Below, one piece after another: positions 55,401 to 63,571 of a stretch of 64,000 nt of DNA (positions are counted from its first letter, which is position 1; each line of letters starts with the position of its first letter). The translations under genes were made by a program, and so were the position numbers. The notes below the pieces were generated by a model. It was not told the DNA's origin. It made no database searches and was given only the letters and a program-made list of their open reading frames with translations. Source of the stretch: Rhodoblastus sp963736175 (GTDB lineage Bacteria > Pseudomonadota > Alphaproteobacteria > Rhizobiales > Beijerinckiaceae); assembly GCA_963736175.1 (NCBI GenBank), contig CAVTNU010000007.1, positions 68,450 to 132,449 on the forward strand, in the 5' to 3' direction.

Positions 55401-55945
55401 GCGAGGTCGGGTACGAGCTTTACCAGCAGATGCTCAATGAGGCCGTCGCCGCGTTGAAATCCGGCGCGGTCGAGAGCCCCGAGGACGTGTGGTCGCCGAC
55501 GATCACGCTGGGCGTGCCGGTGACCATCCCCGAACATTATATCGAGGACCTCAATCTGCGCCTGCAGCTATACCGGCGCATGGCGAGCCTCGACGAGGAC
55601 GCCGAGATCGAGAGCTTCGCCGCCGAAATGATCGACCAATTCGGCCCGATGCCGCCCGAAGGCCAGCAATTGCTGAAGCTCATTTCGGTCAAGGCCTTGT
55701 GCCGCAAGGCCCATGTCGAAAAGCTGGAGGCGGGGCCAAAGGGGATCATCATCGGCTTCCGCGCCAATAGTTTCGCCAACCCGCAAGGTCTGGTGCGCTA
55801 CATCGCCAAACAGGGCTCGGACGCCAAAGTGCGGCCCGACATGAAAATCGTCTTCCTCGGCGATTACGAACGGCCGTCGGATCGTCTGCCCGGCGCCGAA
55901 GCAATTCTGCGCGAGCTCGTGGCGATCGCGCAGAAGAAGGGGTAG
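52430..55945 (+). CDS. mfd: Transcription-repair coupling factor Mfd
   Basis: Removes stalled RNA polymerase at lesions and recruits UvrA. 1171 residues, usual length. The N-terminal UvrB-like region is followed by the RNA-polymerase-interacting CarD-like domain (LAAGDLVVHVDHGIGRFVGL, about 505-525), the translocase with GDVGFGKTEVAL and VIDEEQHFGVGHK, the TRG motif region, and a C-terminal D7 domain. It overlaps nothing and sits after sdhE. No missing motif is seen. Confidence 0.97.
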   Translation: MKELQRALAELEKGRSLILARAPDGFDAFVAADLARGLAKACEGRSCALVHVARDSQRSRSFQEALAFAAPDMEILEYPSWDCQPYDRVSPNGAIAAQRMTALSRLARTRSSIERPRLVATTINALTQRAPPKNAIAATTFSAAPGAAVDREALAQWLENNGFVRASNVRESGEYALRGGIVDLFAPSLPAPVRLDFFGDVLEQIRTFDPESQRTVGHLRALDLVPVNEAQFTTESIRRFRQKYVARFGAQTRGDALYEAVSEGRRHAGHEHWLPLFHDKLDTLFDYCLDAPILLDGQAQSAAHERFAQIADYYEARKQAYDVDPAKASYKPLPPDELYLTQNEFAARLAKFATAQISPFDAPTGGGQFIFDCGGAPGRSFAPERADENANVFQAAVDHIRAMQSEGRKVIVAGWSDGSRERLGHVLSEHGLKKHELVSSLSQALALRDNRVALAVVGLEAGFAAGDLVLVGEQDILGDRLVRQRHKTKRAANFLSEVAALAAGDLVVHVDHGIGRFVGLKHIEAAGAPHDCLELHYAGGDKLFLPVENIELLTRYGSEDAEAQLDRLGATNWQARKSKLKLRIRQMAQGLINIAAARALREAPKLIPPEGLYDEFCARFPYDETEDQLTAIESVLEDMAAGRPMDRLICGDVGFGKTEVALRAAFAAAVNGKQVAVVVPTTLLARQHFKNFSARFAGLPMRLARMSRMVGAGDLREAKTGLAEGSIDIVVGTHAVLGKGVVFKDLGLVVIDEEQHFGVGHKERLKELRAEVHVLTLSATPIPRTLQLALTGVRELSIIATPPVDRLAVRTFVTPFDDLIVREALLRERYRGGQSFYVCPRLEDLDEVTSWLRQNVPEAKFTIAHGQMAATELEERISAFYDGKYDILVSTNIVESGLDIPTANTLIVHRADMFGLAQLYQLRGRVGRSKIRAYALFTVPATRTITPQAQKRLEVLQSLDTLGAGFQLASHDLDIRGAGNLLGDEQSGHIREVGYELYQQMLNEAVAALKSGAVESPEDVWSPTITLGVPVTIPEHYIEDLNLRLQLYRRMASLDEDAEIESFAAEMIDQFGPMPPEGQQLLKLISVKALCRKAHVEKLEAGPKGIIIGFRANSFANPQGLVRYIAKQGSDAKVRPDMKIVFLGDYERPSDRLPGAEAILRELVAIAQKKG

Positions 55946-55975
55946 GCGAGGGGCGACCGTCCGGAAGTCGCCGTC

Positions 55976-56539
55976 TCAGCCTCGCACGAAATCGGCGAAG
56001 GCCTTCAATTGCCCGGCGATGAAATCCTTTGTCGCCTGATCGGTCAGATCGCCGCTCGCCATATCCGCTTTGCCGTAGGCGCCGCCGACCATCACTTCGG
56101 GCCTGTTGAGCACGCGCGCATCGAGAAAGACCAGCGATTGGCGCAGGTGATATTGCGCGCGCGCGCCGCCGAGCGCGCCGGGCGAGGCGCTCTGGATCGC
56201 CACCGGTTTGCCGGCGAAAGGCTGGTTCGGCAGACGAGACAGCCAATCGATCGCGTTCTTCAATACGCCCGGCACGGAATAATTATATTCCGGCGTCACG
56301 ATGACGACGCCGTCGGCTGCGGCGATCGCTTCGCCCATGGCGAGGACCGGCGCGGGAAAGCCCTCCGTCTGAACATCGGCGTTGAACAACGGAAAATCGC
56401 GGACCGAGCCGAGCGGCGTGATCGTCGCGCCTTCGGGCGCCAGCGCAGGCAGAGCGCGAGCGAAGCCGCCATTGACCGAAGCCTTGCGCAGGCTGCCGAG
56501 CAGAATGACGAAGTGAAGCGTTTTCGATGCGGCGTTCAT
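55976..56539 (-). CDS. NADPH-dependent FMN reductase family protein
   Basis: 187 residues with a flavodoxin-like fold: ILLGSLRKASVNGGFARAL binds FMN phosphate, and TPEYNYSVPGVLKNAIDWLS is the family signature. It would reduce flavin, quinone or azo compounds using NADPH. ATG 56539 has GGGAG upstream. It lies 88 bp beyond the end of the displaced patatin fragment, probably once the next gene after the patatin gene. Substrate unknown. Confidence 0.9.
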   Translation of the reverse strand: MNAASKTLHFVILLGSLRKASVNGGFARALPALAPEGATITPLGSVRDFPLFNADVQTEGFPAPVLAMGEAIAAADGVVIVTPEYNYSVPGVLKNAIDWLSRLPNQPFAGKPVAIQSASPGALGGARAQYHLRQSLVFLDARVLNRPEVMVGGAYGKADMASGDLTDQATKDFIAGQLKAFADFVRG

Positions 56540-56627
56540 CGTCAAAGCTCCCGTCTCGCGATATGTCGAAAGGAACCTTTGGCATATTTGCGTTCGCGCG
56601 CGCCGGCGCAAGGCGCGGCGATTGATT

Positions 56628-57021
56628 TTAGGCTCCGCTGAGCCACACTTCGGCGGCCTGGCGTCCGGCGTCGCGCAATTTGGTCAAAAAGGCCCAGTCG
56701 AGGTTGGCCGGGCTGGCCGTGGCCAATTGCTCCACTTCGTTTTCCGCCGACAGCCTGTCGATGCGCAACCTCGACCATTTGCCCGAGGCGTCGCCGGCGG
56801 CGCAAAGCGGAGCGAGCAGGCGGATCGCCTCGATCTCGCGCTCCAGCGAGGAGTTGAAATTGATCTGATCGATGCGCCGTTCGATCTCGTGTCGATCGCG
56901 CGGGGCTTCCTGCGTGCGCGTCGGCGAAATCTGCACCACGAGAACATTGGCGGCGTCGCTCTCCATCACCAGCGGCGTCAGCGGCGGATTGGCGACATAG
57001 CCGCCGTCCCAATAAGGTTCG
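56628..57021 (-). pseudogene. Displaced 3' fragment of the patatin gene
   Basis: The minus strand encodes the last 130 or so residues of a patatin-like protein (from EPYWDGGYVANPPLTP to AEVWLSGA, stop TAA 56628), nearly identical to the C-terminus of the intact gene at 57164-58162. It lacks the nucleophile elbow and any start, so it is non-functional. At 57021 it meets a REP sequence. It may well be the original 3' end, with the intact gene now using the duplicated copy. Confidence 0.88.
56641..57021. repeat. 381-bp direct duplication, first copy
   Basis: Matches 57177-57557 with only a few differences, offset 536 bp. Shared sequence starts AGCCACACTTCGGCGGCCT and ends at AATAAGGTTCG. It covers the 3' third of the patatin gene. 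Confidence 0.93.
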
Positions 57022-57022
57022 T

Positions 57023-57048
57023 ATTACGGTGACACGCCCGTCTTTACC
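57023..57048 (+). repeat. REP sequence at the left end of a RAYT fragment
   Basis: Reads ATTACGGTGACACG then CCCGTCTTTACC-type sequence, one base different from the left arm of the REPIN at 37331-37356. It lies just upstream of a RAYT start, as expected for the left end of such an element. Confidence 0.85.
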
Positions 57049-57078
57049 TTTTTGCGGCCTTATGCAAGACTTTCCCCC

Positions 57079-57168
57079 ATGTCTCGCATCGCCCGCGTCG
57101 TCATTCCCGAAGCCTCCCATCATTTCAAGCAGCGCGGCAATGGCGGGGCGAGGGCGTTTTCGGCTACC
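57079..57168 (+). pseudogene. N-terminal fragment of a REP-associated Y1 transposase (RAYT)
   Basis: ATG 57079 encodes SRIARVVIPEASHHFKQRGN followed by GGARAFSA, the conserved start of RAYT transposases (pattern RIARVV.PG.PHH..QRGN...) before the frame enters the patatin duplication. The catalytic HUH and Tyr region is gone. It sits 30 bp after a REP sequence. With the C-terminal fragment at 34935-35207 it shows that a full RAYT of this family once existed in this genome. Confidence 0.82.
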
Positions 57169-58162
57169 TTCCCTCAAGCCACACTTCGGCGGCCTGACGG
57201 CCGGCGTCGCGCAATTTGGTCAAAAAGGTCCAGTCGAGGTTGGCCGGGCTGGCCGTGGCCAATTGCTCCACTTCGTTTTCCGCCGACAGCCGGTCGATGC
57301 GCAACCTCGACCATTTGCCCGAGGCGTCGCCGGCGGCGCAAAGCGGAGCGAGCAGGCGGATCGCCTCGATCTCGCGCTCCAGCGAGGAGTTGAAATTGAT
57401 CTGATCGATGCGCCGTTCGATCTCGTGTCGATCGCGCGGGGCTTCCTGCGTGCGCGTCGGCGAAATCTGCACCACGAGAACATTGGCGGCGTCGCTCTCC
57501 ATCACCAGCGGCGTCAGCGGCGGATTGGCGACATAGCCGCCGTCCCAATAAGGTTCGCCGTCAATTTCTATCGTGTGATGCAAAAGCGGCAGACAGGCCG
57601 AGGCCAATACGCTTTCGACGGAAATTTCGCTGTTGCGGAAAATGCGCAGGCTGGCTTGCCGCACGCGCGTCGCGGCGACCAGCAGGCGCGGGCTCTTGCT
57701 GGCGCGCAACAATTCGAAGTCGACGTTGGCCAGCAAGGCTTCGCGCAGCGGATTAAGATCGAACGGATTGAGCTGGTAAGGCGAAAGCGTGCGCGCCAAC
57801 AGGCCGAAGCCGGTCGGCATGAAGGCCGAGCGCGGCAGAAACAAGGCCGCGTTGCTGACGCGCGACCAAAAGCTGTGCAGAACTTCGCGCGCGCCCTCGC
57901 GGCCGTGCCGGGCGAGGCCGCTCGCCAGCAAGACCGCGTTGACGGCGCCGGCGCTGGCGCCCGACAACGCGTCGAACTCCACCCGTCCATCTTCGAGAAT
58001 GCGGTCGAGCGCGCCCCAGGTGAAGGCGCCGAATGAGCCGCCGCCTTGCAGCGCCAGCGCCAGATGCGCTGGCGGCCAGGTTCTGGCCGGCGACCGTTTG
58101 CCCAGACCGATTTTCGCCTTGATGAAATTCGCCATTGGCTGTCCGCGATCCCTTTGCGTCAT
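57164..58162 (-). CDS. Patatin-like phospholipase
   Basis: 332 residues. The oxyanion loop LQGGGSFGAFTWGAL, the nucleophile elbow GASAG (in DALSGASAGAVNA) and the catalytic-Asp motif WDGGY are all present, so the Ser/Asp dyad is complete. It would hydrolyse an acyl ester of a lipid. The start ATG overlaps the TGA of the upstream AMP-binding-like gene (ATGA) with GGGGA before it. The last three residues (EGR) and the stop come from sequence next to the RAYT fragment rather than the native end (SGA). Functional status is probably intact. Confidence 0.88.
   Translation of the reverse strand: MTQRDRGQPMANFIKAKIGLGKRSPARTWPPAHLALALQGGGSFGAFTWGALDRILEDGRVEFDALSGASAGAVNAVLLASGLARHGREGAREVLHSFWSRVSNAALFLPRSAFMPTGFGLLARTLSPYQLNPFDLNPLREALLANVDFELLRASKSPRLLVAATRVRQASLRIFRNSEISVESVLASACLPLLHHTIEIDGEPYWDGGYVANPPLTPLVMESDAANVLVVQISPTRTQEAPRDRHEIERRIDQINFNSSLEREIEAIRLLAPLCAAGDASGKWSRLRIDRLSAENEVEQLATASPANLDWTFLTKLRDAGRQAAEVWLEGR
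57177..57557. repeat. 381-bp direct duplication, second copy
   Basis: The copy inside the intact patatin gene, matching 56641-57021. The 155 bp between the copies hold the REP and the RAYT fragment. Confidence 0.93.
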
Positions 58163-59118
58163 TCCCCAGCAGGCGTCGCGGCGAGAACAAAATGGTGAAC
58201 GGGGACGTCGCTTTCAACCGCGCCGCCGCCGTCTTTGCCGACGCAGATCAGCGAAGCCAGCCGCGACGGCGTCAACACGCCCGCCGCCTGTAGATCGGCC
58301 GCCAGCGCGGCGGGGACGATCAGATGCGAGGGGCCCAGCCGGTCGAGCAGCGCCAGAAAACCGGCGCTGTCGAATGGTCCATGGAAATAGAGCGACGCGC
58401 CGGCCGCCAGCGCGGCTGTCGGCCCGGCGATGAATCCTTCCGGGCTCGATGGCGAAACGGTCGACACGATCGGCGCCGCCGCGCCGATCCTGGCGCGCGA
58501 AATCAATTCAAGCGCTTCATGCACGATGTCCGCCTGGCGCATCAGCCGCACGCCGTTCGCGTCGAGAAACCGCAGCACGGCGTTCTGGCCGCGCGCGGGC
58601 TGCGTATCGGGCAATGCGGCAAGGCGGCTCGGGTCGAGGTCAAGGGCGGAGGAATCGGCGTTCGGGCCCAGCGTCGCCACCAGACGCACGTTGGGCGCGC
58701 CGGCGCCGGCTTCAAAGAGCGCGGGCAGAATGTCCAGATCGCCGCAGCGCGTCGGGCCGAGTAGGGCGCAGGCGTTGGTGTCGCGCGCCAGTTGCGCCAG
58801 CATCGCGGCCGAACTCGCCGCGCTCGCCAGGGTCGCGTCGAGGCCGGCGGCCAGGGCGGCGAAAGGCGCGAGGGCGCAAGCGCGTGTCGGCGCTCCAATG
58901 ATGAGAATATTTTCGCCCGAACGCAGGCCGGCGGCCGACAAATGCGAGGCCAGCGCCGCGATTTGCGCGCCCATCGCGCCGTAGCTCAACGGCGTGGGCG
59001 CATCGTCGTCGGCCAGCGCTGGGCGCTCTGGGCGCAGGCGCGAGGCGCCTTGCGCCAGATCGTCGAGGCTGAACAACGCCAGCGGGTGGCGCGTCTGGGC
59101 GGATTGTTCGGGGTTCAA
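58159..59118 (-). CDS. Incomplete AMP-binding (acyl-CoA synthetase-like) protein
   Basis: 319 residues resembling only the N-terminal domain of adenylate-forming enzymes: LADDDAPTPLSYGAMGAQIA at the start and AAGASLYFHGPFDSAGFLAL later. The Ser/Thr/Gly-rich ATP loop (S/T-S/T-G-T-T-G-x-P-K) is not present, and the C-terminal lid domain is missing, so catalysis is doubtful. The start is a TTG overlapping the upstream TGA (TTGA), and the end overlaps the patatin start by 4 bp, so the three genes are tightly coupled. A regulatory or scaffold role, or decay, are both possible. Confidence 0.68.
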   Translation of the reverse strand: MNPEQSAQTRHPLALFSLDDLAQGASRLRPERPALADDDAPTPLSYGAMGAQIAALASHLSAAGLRSGENILIIGAPTRACALAPFAALAAGLDATLASAASSAAMLAQLARDTNACALLGPTRCGDLDILPALFEAGAGAPNVRLVATLGPNADSSALDLDPSRLAALPDTQPARGQNAVLRFLDANGVRLMRQADIVHEALELISRARIGAAAPIVSTVSPSSPEGFIAGPTAALAAGASLYFHGPFDSAGFLALLDRLGPSHLIVPAALAADLQAAGVLTPSRLASLICVGKDGGGAVESDVPVHHFVLAATPAGE

Positions 59119-60932
59119 GGCGTTGCGCTCCACCAGGTTTCCAGAATGTCGCTGAACAGCGGCGCGCCATACTTCGGCATGACTTGCGGATGGGCTATGC
59201 GTGTCCAGTAGGCGATCCATTCGTCGCCCGCATGATAAAGCGGTACAATATAAAAGCCAGACAGAAGCACGCGGTCGAGCGCGCGCGCCGCCGCAATGAA
59301 GTCGGCCTCGTCGCGCGCACCGACCAGCGCGGCGATCGCCGCGTCGATCGCGGGCGAACGCGCGCCGGCGAGATTGTAGGACGCCTCCTGGTCGGCGCTG
59401 TCCTGGCCCCAGCGCATACGCTGTTCGTTGCCCGGCGAAGCGGACGCGAGCCAAAGTCCGATCATCATGTCGAAATCGAATCGTTGCCGGCGCCTTTGGT
59501 ATTGCGCCTCGTCGACAAATCGGACGCGGGCGGCGACGCCTATGCGCTTGAGCTGATCGGCGTATAGCAGCGCCAGGCGTTCTTGCTCACGATTGACCAC
59601 CATCATTTCGAAGGAAAGCGCGCTCCCGTCCTTTTTCAGCGCGCCGTCCTGCAAGCGCCAGCCCGCCTCCGCGGCCAACGCCAGCGCTTTTTTCGCCATG
59701 TCGCGGTCGCGGCCCGAGCCGTCGGCGCGCGGCGGCGTCCAAAGACCCGCCGCGATATCGGCGCGCACGGCGCCGGGAAAAGCGTCGAGGATGGCGTGTT
59801 CGGCCGGGCTTTCAGGCCGGCCGGCGGCGGACAGTTCGGATTCGTCGAAAAAACTTTTGCTGCGCCGGTAGAGTCCGGAAAACAGCTTGGCGTTGATCCA
59901 TTCGAAATCGAATGTCATGGCGAGGGCTTCGCGCAGCCGGATATCGGCGAAGATCGGTCGGCGCGTGTTGAAGGCAAAGCCGGTCATGCCTTTCGGCCCG
60001 CCCAGTGGCAACGCCTCGACCTTGACGGCGCCCGCCCGCCGCGCCGGAAAATCGTAATCGCTCGCCCAGCGCGTGGGATCGTTCTCCTGGCGAAAATCAA
60101 TCAGGCCGGACTTGAAGGCGTCGAACAATGCGTTGTCGTCGCGCATGTAGCGAATGTTGATCTCGTCGAAATTGTAGAGGCCGCGGTTGATCGGCAGGTC
60201 CTTGCCCCAATAGTTGGGATCGCGTTTGAGCGCGATTCTTTGGCCCGGCTGCATGGCGGAAACCACGTAGGGACCCGAGCCGAGTGGAATGTCGAAGGAC
60301 GACAGGGCGAAGCGCGCCGGATCGATCCGATGGGCGGGCAGCACCGGCATCAGGGCCAGAATAAGCGGCAATTCCCGGTCGTTGGCGCCGGCGAGGTCGA
60401 AGCGCGCGGTGAGGGCGTCGACCGCTTCGGCCTTGCGCGCCAGGCCATAGGCGACGCGTTGTTGCGGACGGCCCTTGGCCTTCAGCAATTCGAAGCTGAA
60501 CAGAACGTCGCGGGCGGTAATCGCGGCTCCATCCGAAAAACGCGCCTTCGGATTGATGCGAAACACGACGTAGTCGCGGGCCTCGTTCGTCTCGATGCTT
60601 TGCGCGACCAGCCCGTAGAGGGTGAACGGTTCGTCGAGCGAACGCGCCATCAAGCTTTCATAGACCGGCCCAGCCAGTCCCAGCGCGGTGGAGCCGGCGT
60701 TGACGTTATAGGGATTGAGATTGTCGAAAGCCCCTTCAACGCCGAGATTGAGCGTGCCGCCTTTGGGCGCGTCCGTCCTCGCGTAGGGCAGGGGATCGTC
60801 GGGCCCGAGGGCCGGCGCGCCGTGCATGGCGATGGCGTGACTGGGCGTCCCCGGCTGCTGCGCCAGCGCGGCTGTCGCGCCGCTTGTCGCACAAAACGCT
60901 GCGATACAGCAGACGGTCAGACATTTGAGCAT
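59115..60932 (-). CDS. Periplasmic oligopeptide-type binding protein, SBP family 5 (YejA-like)
   Basis: About 605 residues with a signal peptide (VCCIAAFCATSGATAALAQ). The SBP_bac_5 fold is clear: KGGTLNLGVEGAFDNLNPY near the start, then FRINPKARFSDGAAITARDV and FNTRRPIFADIRLREALAM. It resembles YejA, the binding protein of a microcin C/peptide importer, but no permease or ATPase genes follow. Instead it is coupled to an AMP-binding-like and a patatin gene. The ATG at 60932 is chosen for the signal; longer starts up to 61088 exist. Ligand unknown. Confidence 0.86.
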   Translation of the reverse strand: MLKCLTVCCIAAFCATSGATAALAQQPGTPSHAIAMHGAPALGPDDPLPYARTDAPKGGTLNLGVEGAFDNLNPYNVNAGSTALGLAGPVYESLMARSLDEPFTLYGLVAQSIETNEARDYVVFRINPKARFSDGAAITARDVLFSFELLKAKGRPQQRVAYGLARKAEAVDALTARFDLAGANDRELPLILALMPVLPAHRIDPARFALSSFDIPLGSGPYVVSAMQPGQRIALKRDPNYWGKDLPINRGLYNFDEINIRYMRDDNALFDAFKSGLIDFRQENDPTRWASDYDFPARRAGAVKVEALPLGGPKGMTGFAFNTRRPIFADIRLREALAMTFDFEWINAKLFSGLYRRSKSFFDESELSAAGRPESPAEHAILDAFPGAVRADIAAGLWTPPRADGSGRDRDMAKKALALAAEAGWRLQDGALKKDGSALSFEMMVVNREQERLALLYADQLKRIGVAARVRFVDEAQYQRRRQRFDFDMMIGLWLASASPGNEQRMRWGQDSADQEASYNLAGARSPAIDAAIAALVGARDEADFIAAARALDRVLLSGFYIVPLYHAGDEWIAYWTRIAHPQVMPKYGAPLFSDILETWWSATP

Positions 60933-61097
60933 GAGCGCCGACACGACGCCGGCCGATCGCGAAACCGCCCGACGGCATTGGCGATAAACCGTAACGAAAT
61001 GGGGGGCGACGTTGTTGAGCCGAGCGATCGTGCAAATCCCTCTCATCGCAAAAGGCTTCAAGGGGCGGCGATTCGCGCGGGACGACATGCGTTCAGC

Positions 61098-61134
61098 CTA
61101 GAGCATGTTGTTCCCATATGGAATCGCCTACGCC
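61098..61134 (+). repeat. Solo end of the MITE-like element
   Basis: Reads CTAGAGCATGTTGTTCCCAT then ATGGAATCGCCTACGCC, 32 of 37 positions as in the left end at 44391-44427, same orientation. The matching right end was not found nearby. Confidence 0.75.
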
Positions 61135-61193
61135 ATCCGCCGGCGGTTTTTGTCCAAGTTCATGCGGTTACACAAATCGCTTGGGACGAGACT

Positions 61194-62156
61194 TCAACGC
61201 TTGGCGCGGCGTGGCCGGGAAACGCTCTCGCGTTCGCGCGATGACGGCTCCAGATCGCGCTGCTCCCGCAACGCGTCGGCCGAGAGACAAAACACCTCGG
61301 ATATCTGCAGGAACTGATCGGACAGAGGGTTTGATTTGCGCCAGATCATGCCGACGGTCCGGGAGGGTTGCGGGTTATCAAAGCGGGCGACGGAGACCGC
61401 CGCCGCGCGTGTCTCAACCGTCACGGCCATTTCCGGGATCAAAGTGACGCCCATGCCGGCGCTGACCATCTGGACAAGCGTGGACAGCGAACTCGCGTCC
61501 AGCGCCTGCCGCGGCGGTGATCGCATATTGCAGAACGACAGGGCCTGATCGCGAAAACAATGTCCTTCCTCGAGCAAGAGGAGCCTCATTTCGCCCAGCG
61601 TTTCGCTGCTGGGAACCGGCGCTCCCTCATCTTCGCTTGGTCGGACCAGCAGGAAGTTTTCGGTAAACAGGGCGACCTCGGCGAGCGAGGGTTCGGACAC
61701 CGGCAGGGCGACGATCGCCGCGTCAAGACGACCTTCCAGCAGCTCTTGTATCAGCTTCGCGGTCAGCGTCTCACGCACATGAATGTCAAGCTCGGGATGC
61801 ATTCGCGTGAGATTTCCGATGGCCGTCGGCAGCAGATAGGGCGCGATCGTCGGGATCATGCCGATGCGCAGCCGACCCACGAGCCGGTCCCGCGACGCGC
61901 GCGCGCAGTCTTCCAGTTCGTCGACCGAGCGAAGGATTTCGCGGACGCGTCGGGAGGCCTCCTCTCCGAACGTCGTAAGCCGGAATTGTCGCGCGCCGCG
62001 CTCGATCAGCGTCGCGCCCAGGGCGTCCTCCAGCTCCTTGATTTGCATCGACAAGGCCGGCTGCGAGATCGCACAGGCTTCGGCCGCCTGTCCGAAATGG
62101 CCACGGCGTTCGAGCGCCTCAAAATAGCGAATTTGCCTGAGCGTGATTTTGTTCAT
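61194..62156 (-). CDS. oxyR: LysR-type peroxide sensor OxyR
   Basis: 320 residues: an N-terminal winged helix (LRQIRYFEALERRGHFGQAA) and a periplasmic-binding-like sensor domain. The peroxide-sensing pair is conserved as Cys200 and Cys209 in EEGHCFRDQALSFCNM, with the same spacing as E. coli Cys199/Cys208. It would activate katG and other defence genes when oxidised. It is divergent from katG over 96 bp containing palindromes. The protein looks intact, although its katG target is broken. Confidence 0.95.
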   Translation of the reverse strand: MNKITLRQIRYFEALERRGHFGQAAEACAISQPALSMQIKELEDALGATLIERGARQFRLTTFGEEASRRVREILRSVDELEDCARASRDRLVGRLRIGMIPTIAPYLLPTAIGNLTRMHPELDIHVRETLTAKLIQELLEGRLDAAIVALPVSEPSLAEVALFTENFLLVRPSEDEGAPVPSSETLGEMRLLLLEEGHCFRDQALSFCNMRSPPRQALDASSLSTLVQMVSAGMGVTLIPEMAVTVETRAAAVSVARFDNPQPSRTVGMIWRKSNPLSDQFLQISEVFCLSADALREQRDLEPSSRERESVSRPRRAKR

Positions 62157-62177
62157 AAGAATATCTTATTCAAGATA
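62155..62177. promoter_or_regulatory. Overlapping palindromes, candidate OxyR operator
   Basis: ATAAGA-ATA-TCTTAT (62155-62169) overlaps TATCTT-ATTC-AAGATA (62162-62177) in the oxyR-katG intergenic region, beginning at the oxyR start codon. LysR regulators bind such AT-rich dyads between divergent genes. Palindromes are seen; binding is inferred. Confidence 0.55.
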
Positions 62178-62252
62178 TAAAAAAATGCAATTTTACCTGA
62201 TGAAACGCATTGGATAGATTGCTTTCAGCTCAACTTATTGGGAGGAAACGAT

Positions 62253-63571
62253 ATGACTGACGCAACGAAATGCCCGGTTATGCACGGCGCTCCAAGCCAA
62301 ACAACTCTTGGGGGCCAGTCGAACGGCAACTGGTGGCCGAACCAGTTGAATCTCAAGATCCTCCACCAGAACTCGTCCTTGTCCAATCCCATGGGGGCGG
62401 CGTTCGACTACGCCGAGGCGTTCAAGACGCTCGATCTGGAGGCGCTGAAGAAAGACCTCCGCGCGCTGATGACCGACTCGCAGGATTGGTGGCCGGCGGA
62501 CTTCGGCCATTACGGGCCGTTGTTCATCCGGATGGCGTGGCACAGCGCCGGAACGTATCGCATCGGCGACGGGCGCGGCGGCGCCGGCGCCGGCGCGCAG
62601 CGCTTCGCGCCGCTCAACAGTTGGCCGGACAACGTCAACCTCGACAAGGCGCGCAGGCTGCTTTGGCCGATCAAACAGAAATACGGCGCCAAAATCTCGT
62701 GGGCCGATCTGATGATCCTCGCCGGCAACGTTGCGCTGGAGTCGATGGGATTCAAGACGTTCGGATTCGGCGGCGGACGCGTGGACATCTGGGAGCCGGA
62801 AGAGGACATCTACTGGGGTCCCGAGGGCAAGTGGCTGGCTGACGAGCGCTACAGTGGCGACCGCGACCTCGAAAATCCTCTCGCCGCCGTTCAGATGGGC
62901 CTGATCTACGTCAATCCGGAAGGGCCGAACGGCAAGCCGGACCCACTTGCGGCGGCCAAGGATATTCGCGACACGTTCGGCCGAATGGCGATGAACGACG
63001 AAGAAACAGTGGCGCTGATCGCGGGCGGTCACACCTTCGGCAAAACTCACGGCGCTGGCGATGTGTCATTGGTTGGTCCGGAGCCGGAAGCCGCGGGCAT
63101 CGAGGAGCAGGGCCTTGGCTGGAAGAGCAAATTCGGCTCAGGCAAAGGGGGCGACGCGATCGGCAGCGGCCTGGAAGTCATCTGGACCACGACGCCGACG
63201 AAGTGGAGCAACAATTTCTTCTGGAACCTGTTCGGCTACGATTGGGAGCTGACCAAGAGCCCCGCCGGCGCCCACCAGTGGAAACCGACGCATGGCGCGG
63301 GCGCGGGACGGCGCCCGATGCGCACGATCCCTCGAAGCGTCACGCTCCATCCATGCTGACCACCGACCTCGCCTTGCGGTTCGACCCTGTTTACGAAAAG
63401 ATTTCCAGGCGCTTCCACGAGAACCCGGACGCGTTCGCGGATGCGTTCGCCCGCGCGTGGTTCAAGTTGACACACCGCGACATGGGCCCGCGCTCGCGCT
63501 ATCTTGGCCCCGAGGTTCCCGGCGAAGAGCTGCTGTGGCAGGATCCCGTGCCGACGGTCGATCACGAGTCA
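62253..63571 (+). pseudogene. katG: Catalase-peroxidase KatG, frameshifted and truncated
   Basis: ATG 62253 follows GGAGGAAA. The N-terminal peroxidase domain is well conserved: RMAWHSAGTYRIGDGRGG (distal His and adduct Trp), IYVNPEGPNG (adduct Tyr), GRMAMND (adduct Met) and AGGHTFGKTHG (proximal His). At about 63306 one base is missing after HGAGAG; the frame ends at 63359, and the KatG sequence (TAPDAHDPSKRHAPSMLTTD) goes on in the next frame to VDHE at 63568. There it is replaced by mnmG-like sequence, so the C-terminal 290 or so residues are absent. Active enzyme is unlikely unless the frameshift is a sequencing error. Confidence 0.88.

Noticed and set aside
57052..57393. 113-residue plus-strand frame starting in the RAYT fragment
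   Set aside because: Only the first 30 or so residues after 57079 are RAYT; the rest is antisense to the patatin gene.
59583..61244. 553-residue plus-strand frame opposite the peptide-binding protein gene
   Set aside because: Antisense shadow, Arg/Gly-rich, crosses the repeat and the end of oxyR.
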